A stretch of DNA of 64,000 bases from Papaver somniferum (taxonomy: Eukaryota; Streptophyta; Magnoliopsida; Ranunculales; Papaveraceae): NCBI RefSeq assembly GCF_003573695.1, contig NC_039363.1:153104406-153168405 (forward strand), in the 5' to 3' direction. The position numbers were made by a program, and so were the translations under genes. This document shows positions 1-12,014 of this stretch, piece after piece. Position 1 is the stretch's first letter. The number at the start of each line of letters is the position of its first letter. Under the pieces are notes generated by a model that had not been told where the DNA came from, did not search any database, and worked only from the letters and a program-made list of their open reading frames with translations.

Positions 1-1679
1 TTTATGAAAGACGAATTAGTCATTTTGCTTTAAATCGCCTGGCTGCCCTTATCGTTTGGACAGGTGCCTTTAGCAATTTCAGTCGGCCTTATCAAGACCA
101 AGTCGAGAAGATTTTCTTCTTATCTTTTATTTCTTCTTCTTCTTCTTCTTCTTCTCTGTTTCTCCTATTCTCCTACCTGTTAATATCGGATTTCTAAGTT
201 TTGAGAGTGTTTTTGTCTGAACAATCCATTTGAAGCTTGGTAGCTTGACGAATTAAAGGAGAAGGTGGTAGTTCTGCTATTGATAGAGTTATGGAAATTA
301 GGGAAAAGGGTAAGTGAAATTAGGGTTCTAATTTATTGAATTTTTTTATGGAAGTGTTATGATTTGATAGATTGTAGATGGATTTGTTGTTAATTGAAGT
401 GAATTTGGTTATTTAGGGTTTAATTGCAGGTTCTTAGTAAATCAATTTAAGAATTAGGGTTCTTGGTGGTGATGAATTTAATTACAGAATTTGGAAGAGA
501 GGTTTGATTAAGAAGATGAAGGTTGAACTTGGGTGTTGAAATATATGAGCGGATTTAGTTAAGGTTACAGGTGATGAATGGATATCTCAGTGAAATTCAG
601 TTTTGTTCTCAGTTGAGACAGGGATGGTTATATGGGAGGAACTGAATCACAGATGAAGAGATGTTGTGAAGTTGTTTATGATGGTGGTATGGAGAAGAGT
701 TTGGGAATGTTGATACAATTGAAGTTTTGGAATGGAGAAATGGTGATGTTAATATTGATCCTGGATTGGATTAAATATTTGATTAAGATGAATGAACTGA
801 AGTTGCAGATGGTGGGGATATTGTGAAGTTTTAACTGAACCGAAGAGTTAGATGGTTGTTAGGTATTTGTGTTGATGGAGGTGGTCTTAACTGAGGTTGT
901 GAATCTGTTAATGAATGAGGAATTGAAAGATGTTCTTGAACTACATAGTTGGTGGTTGTATTGAAATCAGGTGGTGATGAAATTGCTTATGGTGGTGGTG
1001 GTGGTTTAGTAAAGCACATGATTATGGAGACGGTGTTGATAATAGATTGGTTACTGATGCAGGACATGGCAGGGTAATTAATGTTTAACTGGTGGAGGTG
1101 CATATAGTTTGTTATGTGCATGGAAGAGTCGAGTTGGTGATGAGTTTATGGAGGACACTAGTTGAGATGTAGATTGTAGTCGAGTCACTAAGGCAGTTAC
1201 TGGATAATACAAGAAGGATAAGCAAGATAAATTTGATACTATGGATAGTGGTTTAAATGATTTGTATGGCTGAAGCTAAAGGTATCTAAGTTGAGATTAA
1301 ATTGTGGCTGAGATGAGGATGTCGAATCTGTAGGATGAAGGATTAAGCTACTATGGCGGTTTGAATGAACTTTTGAAGTGAAGCCTGGTGCTGTTATTGC
1401 TAGTATTGGGAACAACAAGGTGGAAGGAATTGAACTGGAAATGGAGAAGCATTAACTAGTTGAGTAGAAATGAAGCTAATGATGTTATTGTTGGCATCTT
1501 AGTTGATATGAAGTTGGAAGCTAGATGTAGCTTATAAAACTGTGTACAGTTAGAAATACATCTTTTGTTCTTGTTATGTTTGTGTTGCGTCATGTTTATG
1601 CATTAGAAGTTTGGCATGTGCAAGGCCTATACCTGAATCCTTTACCAGTCACATGTGTGTCTGACTGAGTTGAATAGGT

Positions 1680-1966
1680 TTGACTCAGAACCAGCTCAGT
1701 GAGCCAAGACTAGACTTGACCTTGATCGAGTTAACCCTTTGACTTGTATTTGACTGGACTTAGACGTTGACCGTCAGTTGACTCCTATGACAGTTAGTGA
1801 CTGTTAGATGGACCGGGCCTTAAGTTAATGGGCTTTTTTAGTGGACTTGGGCTTAGGCATAGTTTTCCTATTTTGACATATTAGACCCTTATGGTCTAAA
1901 TTGACTTTTGGTTCCTTCTACAAAGTTTTAGATATTCATAGCACTTATCTAGTGGTCTATAAAATC
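1680..1966 (+). promoter_or_regulatory. Putative U3 promoter of LTR copy 1: six W-box cores and a TATA-like box
   Basis: Six TTGAC[C/T] cores lie at 1680, 1716, 1739, 1750, 1767 and 1778. A TATA-like TCTATAAAATC follows at 1956-1966. The equivalent places in copies 2 (5705-5820, TATA near 5994) and 3 (9840-9960) keep most cores. TTGAC[C/T] is the established WRKY binding core. That it drives this LTR is inference from the spacing. Confidence 0.5.
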
Positions 1967-2328
1967 AACCTAATTGGATTAACATACCCTAGATAAGCTA
2001 AAGATAGATAATGAAAACGTGTAGAACCATAAATGCGTTTAGAACTATTAGATAGACTTGTATGATCCTTGTGTGAGCCTTTTGGCTAAACTCTTAGGGT
2101 GCTTGTATGATTAACAGTTGATCTTTAAGAACAACGATCGATTCAAAGGATGAACCTGTGGATTGAGGATCTCGGGGTAGGAGTGGCTTGTCATCAATCA
2201 GGTGGGAACTCTTGTAACCTTTTTGTAATCATTAAGTTACATTTAAACTGCGAGTATGATGTGTCTTTACTATCTGTGAGCATGTTTGTTGTACAATTGG
2301 ATGAGTATGAGATATGATATGTGTTGTT

Positions 2329-2506
2329 TAATTTCCCCGCGAGGAGTGCCTGTATATCCCCCAGATCCTTGCTAAGTTAAGTAGTGCGAGATGTGCGATA
2401 TTATTAGTAGCGCGAGATGTGAGATATTCATTTACGTATTTTATATTTCCTTTAGTAGTGCGAGATGTGCGATACTATATATACAATATTCTATCTGGGG
2501 AAATTA
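2329..2506 (+). repeat. Minisatellite enclosed by a 10 bp inverted repeat, LTR copy 1
   Basis: TAATTTCCCC (2329-2338) and its exact reverse complement (2497-2506) flank three copies of a unit containing GCGAGATGTG. Copy 2 has the same arms (6368-6377, 6611-6620) around five units. Copy 3 (10502-10511, 10671-10680) has one mismatch in the right arm and three units. Unit number therefore changes between LTR copies. Confidence 0.75.
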
Positions 2507-3040
2507 CTCAAGTGCATGTTATGTTTGATTGTTTGTAGAAAGTGTAGCATGCGATTTCATTATGTCTTTTCTTCTTGATTTCGTATTCTCGATATTGTGA
2601 TCGGTGTTTGGTGTATGTTATGTTTATTGTTTTTCATACATTGTTGTACTTGACTTGTTTATCGCTTTAGAGTTTTTAGTGATTACTTGAGAGTTATATG
2701 TTTCCACTGAGCACCCCTTTGGGACGATGTGCTCACTTGTTTCCACTTCAGTTTCAGTTTCCAGAAGAGATGGTGTACGTGAAGACATTCCTTTTCATAG
2801 CTTGGAGTTGTTGATACAAAGATGTGCATCTATTATTATATGTATTATTTCTTTATTCTAAAAACAACACATTATCATATTTATACCATTTGAGATACTT
2901 TCATTTTGAATATCAGAGCGTTGGGTTAGCGTTGTCATAGTTTATGTAATTATGATTATTAAATACGATAATTTAGATCTGATGCTTCAATTAGGCTGTA
3001 ATCCTATTAGCTAAGCAGGTGGTTAGGTTGGGGCGTCACA

Positions 3041-3842
3041 AGTTGGTATCAAAGCTCACTATTAGATCTTACATGGGGAACAATGGTTTATAGATAGTGT
3101 CAGTTGGTGAACTAGATTAATTTAGAACTAGATTGGGTTGTGAGATAAATCTTAATCACTAAAAGCTATCAATATCTAAAATATTTATTTAGTTGATTGA
3201 TTTGTTTGTTTGGTTGGTTGTGTGCACGTGTAATGAACTAAAAATTGTAGGGTAAACCAATTACTTTATGTTTTGCGAAGCTAATATAGATTAAAGAACA
3301 ATTAGTCTAATATTTATGAATATGTAGACAATCTAATAGTAGAAAAATAGCGATATTAACATATTTAATAGATCCCGGATGCCATGTAGAAACTCATTGA
3401 GCACCTGTACTCATACGTAGAACCATTAATTTATTGAGATAGAAAATTAGTGTGAAGAATTTAGACTTATTTATCTGTTAGTGCTTAAATCGGTATAACT
3501 GAGGTTGATAATTTTAATTGATAAATTACAAATTCGAATAGAAACTTTACTATAAAATATCTTCTAATGTACTTAGAACCAGTAATCTATTGGAATAGAA
3601 ATTAATGTAGTGAACCTAGAGACACAAATTCTAGATCTTAGTTGTAGAAAGCCTTATAGATTTGTGTTTCATTTTATGTTGCTTTGAACTCATTTAAGAT
3701 GAGTTGATTTTCGCGCTTTTGTAAGTATGAGCAGTACTTGCAGCTAGTCGAAAAACAGTGTTTTTTCTCTAAGGTGGGGAGTTTATGAAGACCAGAAGGA
3801 TGTTTCGATTTTCGAGGACGAAAATGTATAAGGTGGGGAGAA
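3041..3842 (+). mobile_element. Internal region 1 of the array (non-coding, gypsy-derived)
   Basis: These 802 bases lie between two LTRs. They begin with the primer-binding site and end with a purine-rich tract (AAGGTGGGGAGAA) directly before the next LTR's TG. Just before the tract, about 3807-3839, the reading frame gives D-V-S-I-F-E-D-E-N-V-stop, resembling the acidic end of Ty3/gypsy (Tekay/Del-like) polyproteins. No gag, protease, RT or integrase is present, so this unit could move only with enzymes supplied elsewhere. Confidence 0.8.
3044..3059 (+). other. Primer-binding site, initiator tRNA-Met type
   Basis: TGGTATCAAAGCTCAC lies three bases after the LTR end. It differs by one base from TGGTATCAGAGC, the common plant PBS complementary to the 3' end of initiator tRNA-Met. 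Equivalent sites are at 7158 (TCGTATCAGAGC, one change) and 11226. Confidence 0.8.
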
Positions 3843-6800
3843 TGTAAGGACCCTCAAGATTGTTAATGCTATCAGACCAGTCAAGATACGATTTAGCCGC
3901 TGATGACTCGATTAGTTAGTATAGATCTTAATTAATAGAAATTAATCTAACAACGATTTAGATACGAAACTAGTGGCATCGAATAGATCTCAAAAGTTCA
4001 GCGAAATGGACTGCTCGAACGTGTCAATCGGATGCCGGACGAAAAAGGAATCATCAGATTTTATGAAAGACGAATTAGTCATTTTGCTTTAAACCGCCTG
4101 GCTGTCCTTATCCTTTGGACGGGTTCCTTTAGCAATTTCGGTCGGCCTTATCAAGACCAAGTCAAGAATATTTTCTTCTTATCTTTTTTTCTTCTTCTTC
4201 TTCTTCTTTTTCTTCTTCTTCTTCTTTGTTTCTCCTCTTCTCATACCTGTTTATATCGATTTCGAAGTTTTGATCGTGTTTTTGTCTGAAAAATCCACCT
4301 GAAGCTTGGTAGCTTGACGAATTAAAGGAGAAGGTGATAGCTCTGTTGTTGATAGAGTTCTGGAAATCAGGGAAAAGGGAAAGTGAAATTAGGGTTCTAA
4401 TTTATTGAAATTTCTTTCTGGAAGTGTTATGATTTGATAGATTGTAGACGGGTTAGTTGTTAATTGAAGTGAATTTGGTTATTTAGGTTTTAATTATAGG
4501 TTCTTAGTAAATCAATTTAAGAATTAAGGTTCTTGGTGGTGATGAATTTAATTACAGAATTTAGAAGAGAGGTTTGATTAAGAAGATGAAGGTTGAACTT
4601 GGTTGTTGAAATAAATGAGCGGATTTAGTTAAGGTTACAATTGAGACAAGGATGGTTATATGGGAGAATTGAATCACAAATGAAGAGATGAAAGTTGTGA
4701 AGTTGTTTATGATGGTGGTATGGAGAAGAGTTTGGGAATGTTGATACAATTGAAGTTTTGGAATGGATAAATGGTGATGTTAATATTGAGCCTGGATTGG
4801 ATTGAAGATTTGATTAAGATGAATGAACTGAAGTTGCGGATGGTGGGGATATTGTGAAGTTTTAAGTGAACTGAAGAGTTAGATAGTTGTTAGGTATTTG
4901 TGTTGATGAAGGTATTCTTAACTGAGGTTGTGAATCTATTAAAGAATGAGGAATTGAAAGATGTTATTAAACTACAGAGTTGGTGGTTGTATTGAAATCA
5001 GGTGGTGATAGAATTGCTTTTGGTGGTGATGGTTTAGTAAAGCACATGATTATGGAGATAGTGTTGATACTAGATTGGTTACTGATGAAGGACATGGCAG
5101 GGTAGTTAATGTTGAACTGGTGGAGGTGCATATAGTTTTTTATGTGCATGAAAGAGTCGAGTTGGTGATGAGTTTATGGAGGACTATAGTTTAGTTGTAG
5201 ATTGTAGTCGAGTCAGTAAGGCAGTTACTGGATAATACAAGAAGGATGAGCAAGATAAATTTGATATTATGGTTAGTGGTTTAAATGATTTGTTTGGCTG
5301 AAGCTAAAGGTATCTAAGCTGAGATTAAATTGTGGCTGAGATCAGGATGTCGAATCTGCAGGATGAAGGATTAAGCTACTATGGCGGTTTGAATGAACTT
5401 TTGAAGCGAAGCCTGATGTTGTTATTGCTGGTATTGGGAATTGCAAGGTGAAAGGAAATGAACTGGAAATGGAGGTGCATGAATCTGTTCAGAAGAAATG
5501 ACGCTATTGATGTTATTGTTGGCATCTTAGTTGATATGAAGTTGGAAGCTAGATGTAGCTTATAGAATTGTGTATAGTTAGAAATACATCTTTTGTTCTT
5601 GGTATGTTTGTGTTGCATCATGTTTATGCATTAGAAGTTTGGCCCGTGCAAGGCTTGTACCTGAATCCTTTACCAGTCAGATGTGCTTCTGACTGAGTTG
5701 AATAGGTTTGACTCAGAACCGGCTCAGTGAGCCAAGACTAGACTTGACTTTGACCGAGTTAACCCTTTGACTTTCCTTTGATTGGACTTAGACGTTGACC
5801 GTCAGTTGACTCCTTTGACAGTTAGTGACTGTTGATGACTGTTAGATGGAACAGGCCTTAAGTTAATGGGCTTGTTTAGTGGATTTGGGCTTAGGCATAG
5901 TTATCCTATTTTGACATATTAGACCCTTATGGTCTAAATTGACTTTTGGTTCCTTCTACAAAGTTGTAGATATTCATAAGACTTTTCTAATGGTCTATAA
6001 AATCAACCTAATTGGATTAACATACCCTAGATAAGCTAAAGATAGATAGTAAAAAGGTGTAGAACCATAAATGCGTTTAGAACCATTAGATAGACTTGTA
6101 TGATCCTTGTGTGAGCCTTTTGGCTAAACTCTTAGAGTGCTTGTGTGATTAACAGTTTGTCTTTATTAACAACGATTGATTCAAAAGATGAACCAGTGGA
6201 TTGAGGATCTCGGGGCAGGAGTGGGTTGTCATCAATCAGGTGGGAACTCTTGTAACCTTTTTATAATCATTAAGTTTATATTTAAACTGCGAGTATGATG
6301 TGTCTTTACTATCTGTGAGCATGTTTGTTGTACAATTGGATGAGTATGAGATGTGATATGCGTTGTTTAATTTCCCCGCGAGGAGTGCCTGTGTATCCCC
6401 ACAGATCCTTGCTAAGTTAAGTAGCGCGAGATGTGCCATATTATTAGTAGCGCGAGATGTGCGATATTCATTTACGTATTTTATATTGCCTTTAATAGTG
6501 CGAGATGTGCGATATTGTTAGTAGCGCGAGATGTGCGGTATTCATTTACGTATTTTATATTGCTTTTGGTAGTGTGAGATGTGCGATACTATATACACAA
6601 TATTTTATCTGGGGAAATTACGCAAGTGCATGTTATGTTTGATTGTTTGTAGAAAGTGTAGCATGCGATTTCATTATGTTTTTTCTTCTTGATTTCATAT
6701 TCTCGATGTTGTAATCGGTGTTTGGTTTATGTTATGTTAATTGTTTTTCCTACATTTTTGTACTTAAATTATTTATCGCTTTAGAGTTTGTTAGTGATTA

Positions 6801-7154
6801 CTTGAAAGTTATATGTTTCCACTGAGCACCCCTTTGGGACGATGTAATCACTTGTTTCCACTTCAGTTTCATTTTCCAAAAGAGATGGTGTACGTGAAGA
6901 CATTCGTTTTCATTGCTTGGAGTTGTTGATACAAAGATGTGTATGTATTATTATATGTATTATTTCTTTATTCTGAAAACAACACACTATCATATTTATA
7001 CCATTCGAGATACTTTCATTATGAATATCAGAGTGTTGGGTTAGCGTTGTCATAGTTTATGTAATTATGATTATTAAATTCGATAATTTAGATTTGATGC
7101 TTCAATTAGGCTGTAATCCAATTAGCTAAGCAATTGGTTAGATTGGGCGTCACA
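3843..7154 (+). mobile_element. LTR copy 2 (3,312 bp)
   Basis: A complete LTR from TGTAAGGACC to GGCGTCACA (TG...CA). It aligns along its length with copy 1 from 4060 onward and with copy 3, with scattered substitutions and small indels. It carries a TTC microsatellite (about 4187-4232), the W-box cluster, a TATA-like box near 5994, and an expanded five-unit minisatellite (6420-6590). Open frames inside it shift between copies and look like chance. Confidence 0.9.
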
Positions 7155-7952
7155 AGTTCGTATCAGAGCTCACTATTAGATCTTACATGGGGAACAATGG
7201 TTTATAACTAGTGTCAGTTGGTAAACTAGATTAGTTTAGAACTAGATTGGGTTGTGAGATAAATCTTAATCACTAAAAGCTATCAATAGATAAAATATTT
7301 ATTTGGTTGATTGATTTGTTTGTTTGGTTGTGTGCACGTGTAATGTACTAAAAATTGTAGGGTAAACTAATTACTTTATGTTTTGCGAAGCTAATATAGA
7401 TTAAAGAATAACTAGTCTAATATTTATGAACATGTAGACAATCTAATAGTAGAAAAATAGTGATATTAACATATTTGATAGATCCCGGATGTCATGTAGA
7501 AACTGATTTAGTACCTTTACTCATACGCAGAACCATTAATTTATTGAGATAGAAAATTAGTGTAAAGAATTTAGACTTATTTATCTGTTAGTGCTTAAAT
7601 CGGTATAACTGAGGTTGATAATTTTAATTGATAAAATACAGATTCAAATAGAAACTTTACTATAGAATATCTTCTAATGTACTTAGAACCAGTAATCTAT
7701 TGGAATATAAATTAATGTACTGAACCTAGAGCCACAAATTCTAGATCTTAGTTGTAGAAAGCCTTCTAGATTTGTGTTTCATTTCATGTTGCTTTAAATT
7801 CATTTAAGATGAGTTGATTTTCGTGTGTTTGTAAGTATAAGCGGTACTTGCAGTTAATCGAAAGATAATGTTTTTTCTCTAAGGTGGAGAGTTTATGAAG
7901 ACCAGAAGGATGTTTCGATTTTCGAGGACGAAAATGTATAAGGTGGGGAGAA
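7155..7952 (+). mobile_element. Internal region 2 of the array
   Basis: 798 bases, collinear with internal region 1. It has the same PBS position, the same I-F-E-D-E-N-V-stop remnant at about 7918-7940, and the same polypurine tract next to the following LTR. No other coding content is visible. Confidence 0.85.
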
Positions 7953-10900
7953 TGTAAGGACCCTCAAGCTCGTCAACGCTATTAAACCAGTCAAGATACG
8001 ATTTAGCCGCTGATGACTCGATTAGTTAATATAGATCTTAATTAATAGAAACTAATCTAACAACGATTTAGATACAAAACTAGTGGCATCAAATAGATCT
8101 CAAAAGTTCAACGAAATGGATAGTTCAAATGTGTCAATTGGATGCCGGACGAAGAAGGAATCATCATATTTTTATGAAAGACGAATTAGTCATTTTTCTT
8201 TAAACCGCCTGGCTTCCCTTATCGTTTGGACGGGTGCCTTTAGCAATTTCGGTCGGCCTTATCAAGACCAAGTCGGGAAGATTTTCTTCTTATCTTTTCT
8301 TTCTTCTTCTTCTTCTCTGTTTCTCCTCTTCTCCTCCCTGTTAATATCGATTTCGAAGTTTTGAGCGTGTTTTTGTCTGAACAATCCATCTGAAGATTGG
8401 TAGATTGAAGAATTAAAGGAAAAGGTGATAGTTCTGTTGTTGATAGAGTTCTAAAAACCAGGGAAAAGGGTAAGTGAAATTAGGGTTCTAATTTATTGAA
8501 TTTTCTTTATGGAAGTGTTATGATTTGATAGATATTAGATGGGTTTGTTGTTAATTGAAGTGAATTTGGTTATTTAGTGTTTAATTGTAGGTTCTTAGTA
8601 AATCAATTTAAGAATTAGGGTTCTTGGTGGTGATAAATTTAATTACAGAATTTGGAAGAGAGGTTTGATTAAGAAGATGAAGGTTGAACTTGGGTGTTGA
8701 AATATATGAGCGGATTTAGTTAAGGTTACAGGTGATGAATGGATATCTCAGTGAAATTAAGTTTTGTTCTCAGTTGAGAGAGGGATGGTTATATGGGAGG
8801 AACTGAATCACAGATGAAGAGATGAAAGTTGTGAAGTTGTTTATGATGGTGGTCTGGAGAAGAGTTTGGGAATGTTGATACAGTTGAAGTTTTGGAATGA
8901 AGAAATGGTGTTGTTAATATTGAGCCTTATTAGATTGAAGATTTGATTAAAATGAATAAACTGAAGTTGCAGCTGGTGAGGATATTGTGAATTTTTAACT
9001 GAACTGAAGAGTTAGATGGTTGTTAGTATTTGTGTTGATGGAGGTGGTCTTAACTGAGGTTGTGAATCTGTTAAAGAATGAGGAATTGAAAGATGTTCTT
9101 GAACTACAGAGTTGGTGGTTGTATTGAATCCAGGTGGTGATGGAATAGCTTATGGTGGTGGTGGTGATTTAGTAAAGCACATGATTATGGAGATGGTGTT
9201 GATACCAGATTGGTTACTGATGCAGGACATGGCAGGGTAGTTAATGTTGAACTGGTGGAGGTGCATATAGTTTGTTATGTGCAGGGAAGAGTCGAGTTGG
9301 TGATGAGTTTATGGAGGACACTAGTTGAGCTGTAGATTTTAGTCGAGTCAGTAAGGCAGTTACTGGATAATACAAGAAGGATGAGCAAGATAAATTTGAT
9401 ATTATGGTTAGTGGTTTAAATGATTTGTATCGCTGAAGCTAAAGGTATCTAAGCTGAGATTAAATTTTGGCTGAGATGAGGATGTCGAATCTGCAGGATG
9501 AAGGATTAAGCTACCATGGCGGTTTGAATGAACTTTTGAAGTGAAGCCTGATGTTGTTATTGCTGGTATTGGGAATTGCAAGGTAAAAGGAAATGAATTG
9601 GAAATGGAGATGCATGAATCTGTTGAGAAGAAATGAAGATAATGATGTTATTGTTGGCATCTTAGTTGATATGAAGTTGGAAGCAAGATGTAGCTTATAG
9701 AACTGTTTATATTTAAATACATCTTTTTTTCTTGGTATTGTTTGTGTTGCGTCATGTTTATGCATTAGAAGTTTGGCCTGTGCAAGGCCTGTACCTGAAT
9801 CCTTTACCAGTCACTTGTGTGTCTGACTGAGTTGAATAGGTTTGATTCAGAACCGGCTCAGTGAGCCAAGACTAGACTTGACCTTGAACAAGTTAACCCT
9901 TTAACTTTCCTTTGACTGGACTTAGACGTTGACTGTCAGTTGACTCCTTTGACATTTAGTGACTGTTGGTGACTGTTAGATGGACCAGGCCTTAAGTTAA
10001 TGGGATTGTTTAGTGTGCTTGGGCTTATGAATAGTTTTCCTATTTTGACATATTAGACCCTTATGGTCTAAATTGACTTTTGGTTCCTTCTACAAAGTTA
10101 TAGATATTCATAAGACTTATCTAATGGTTTATATAATCAACCTAATTGGATTAACATACCCTAGATAAGCTAAAGATAGATAATGAAAAGGTGTAGAACC
10201 ATAAATGCGTTTAGAACCATTAGATAGACTTGTATGATCCTTGTGTGAGCCTTTTGGCTAAACTCTTAGAGCGCTTGTGTAATTAACAGTTGGTCTTTAA
10301 TAACAACGATCGATTCAAAATATGAACCAGTGGATTGAGGATATCGGGGTAGGAGTGGCTTGTCATCAATCAGGTGGGAACTCTTATAACCTTTTTGTAA
10401 TCATTAAGTTTATATTTAAACTGCGAGTATGATGTGTCTTTACTATCTGTGAGCATGTTTGTTGTACAATTGGATGAGTATGAGATGTGATATGCGTTGT
10501 TTAATTTCCCCGCGAGGAGTGCCTGTGTATCCCCACAGATCCTTGCTAAGTTAAGTAGTGCGAGATGTGCGATATTATTAGAAGCGCGAGATGTGCGATA
10601 TTCATTTACGTATTTTATATTGCCTTTAGTAGTGCGAGATGTGAGATACTATATATACAATATTCTATCTGGAGAAATTACGCAAGTGCATGTTATGTTT
10701 GATTGTTTGTAGAAAGTGTAGCATGCGATTTCATTATGTTTTTTCTTCTTGATTTCATATTCTCGATGTTGTGATCGGTGTTTGGTTTTTGGTGTATGTT
10801 ATGTTAATTGTTTTTCCTACATTGTTGTACTTAAATTGTTTATCGCTTTAGAGTTTGTTAGTGATTACTTGAGGGTTATATATTTCCATTGAGCACCCGT

Positions 10901-11222
10901 TTGGGACGATGTGCTCACTTGTTTCCACTTCAGTTTCAGTTTCTAGAAGAGATGGTGTACGTGAAGACATTCGTTTTCATTGCTTGGAGTTGTTGATACA
11001 AAGATGTGTATCTATTATTATATGTATTATTTCTTTATTCTGAAAACAACACACTATCATATTTATACCATTCGAGATACTTTCATTATGAATATCAGAG
11101 TGTTGGGTTAGCGTTGTCATAGTTTATGTAATTATGATTATTAAATTCGATAATTTAGATTTGATGCTTCAATTAGGCTGTAATCCTATTAGCTAAGCAG
11201 GTGGTTAGGTTGGGGCGTCACA
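7953..11222 (+). mobile_element. LTR copy 3 (3,270 bp)
   Basis: A complete LTR with TG...CA ends, collinear with copy 2. It has a shorter TTC tract and a three-unit minisatellite (10555-10650). Its TATA-like site reads TTTATATAATC rather than TCTATAAAATC. Confidence 0.9.
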
Positions 11223-12014
11223 AGTTGGTATCAAAGCTCACTATTAGATCTTACATGGGGAACAATAGTTTATAGCTAGTGTCAGTTGATGAACTAGATT
11301 AGTTTAGAACTAGATTGGTTTGTGAGATAAATCTTAATCACTAAAAGCTATCAATATCTAAAATATTTATTTGGTTGATTGATTTGTTTGTTTGGTTGTG
11401 TGCACGTGTAATGAACCAAAAATTATAGGGTAAACCAATTACTTTATGTTTTGTGAAGCTAATATAGATTAAAAAATAATTAGTCTAATATTTATGAACA
11501 TGTAGACAATCTAATAGTAGAGCGATCTTAACATATTTGATAGATCCCGGATGTCATGTAGAAACTCATTGAGTACCTGTACTCATACGAAGAACCATTA
11601 ATTTATTGAGATAGAAAACTAGTGTGAAGAATTTAGACTTATTTATCTGTTAGTGCTTAAATCGGTATAACTGAGGTTGATAATTTTAATTGATAAATTA
11701 CAAATTCAAATAGAAACTTTACTATAGAATATCTTCTAATGTACTTAGAACTAGTAATCTATTGGAATAGAAATTAATGTACTAAACCTAGAGCCACAAA
11801 TTCTAGATCTTAGTTGTAGAAAGCCTTCTATATTTGTGTTTCATTTCATGTTGCTTTGAACTCATTTAAGATGAGTTGATTTTCGCGGGTTTGTAAGTAT
11901 GAGCAGTACTTGCAGTTAGTCGAAAAATAGTTTTTTTTCTCTAAGGTGGGGAGTTTATGAAGACCAGAAGGATGTTTCGATTTTCTAGGACGAAAATGTA
12001 TAAGGTGGGGAGAA
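11223..12014 (+). mobile_element. Internal region 3 of the array
   Basis: 792 bases, collinear with internal regions 1 and 2, with PBS at 11226 and a polypurine tract before 12015. The pol-end remnant is mutated here (TTCGAG to TTCTAG, about 11982), which puts a stop in it. Confidence 0.85.

Larger units (their letters stand above)
1..3040 (+). mobile_element. LTR copy 1 of the tandem gypsy-derived array (5' end outside the window)
   Basis: This is the 3' part of an LTR of about 3.3 kb. By alignment with copies 2 and 3, about 217 bases lie beyond the window edge. It ends in CA at 3040, followed after three bases by a tRNA-Met-type primer-binding site. It starts with a TTC microsatellite near 120-165, then a long non-coding stretch, a cluster of W-box cores near 1680-1783, a TATA-like site near 1957, and a minisatellite at 2380-2480. 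I see no coding capacity. Orientation is plus because the primer-binding site follows it and the pol-terminus remnant precedes the next LTR. Confidence 0.85.

Noticed and set aside
6420..6590. CRISPR-like regular repeats
   Set aside because: The repeats are a short, degenerate LTR minisatellite without unique spacers, in a plant genome.
8083..8364. Open frames that recur in each array unit (4032-4289, 8083-8364, 12192-12431) with a shared Y-E-R-R-I stretch
   Set aside because: They lie inside the LTR, end in the TTC microsatellite, start at different points, and recur only because the LTRs are copies. Nothing suggests coding selection.
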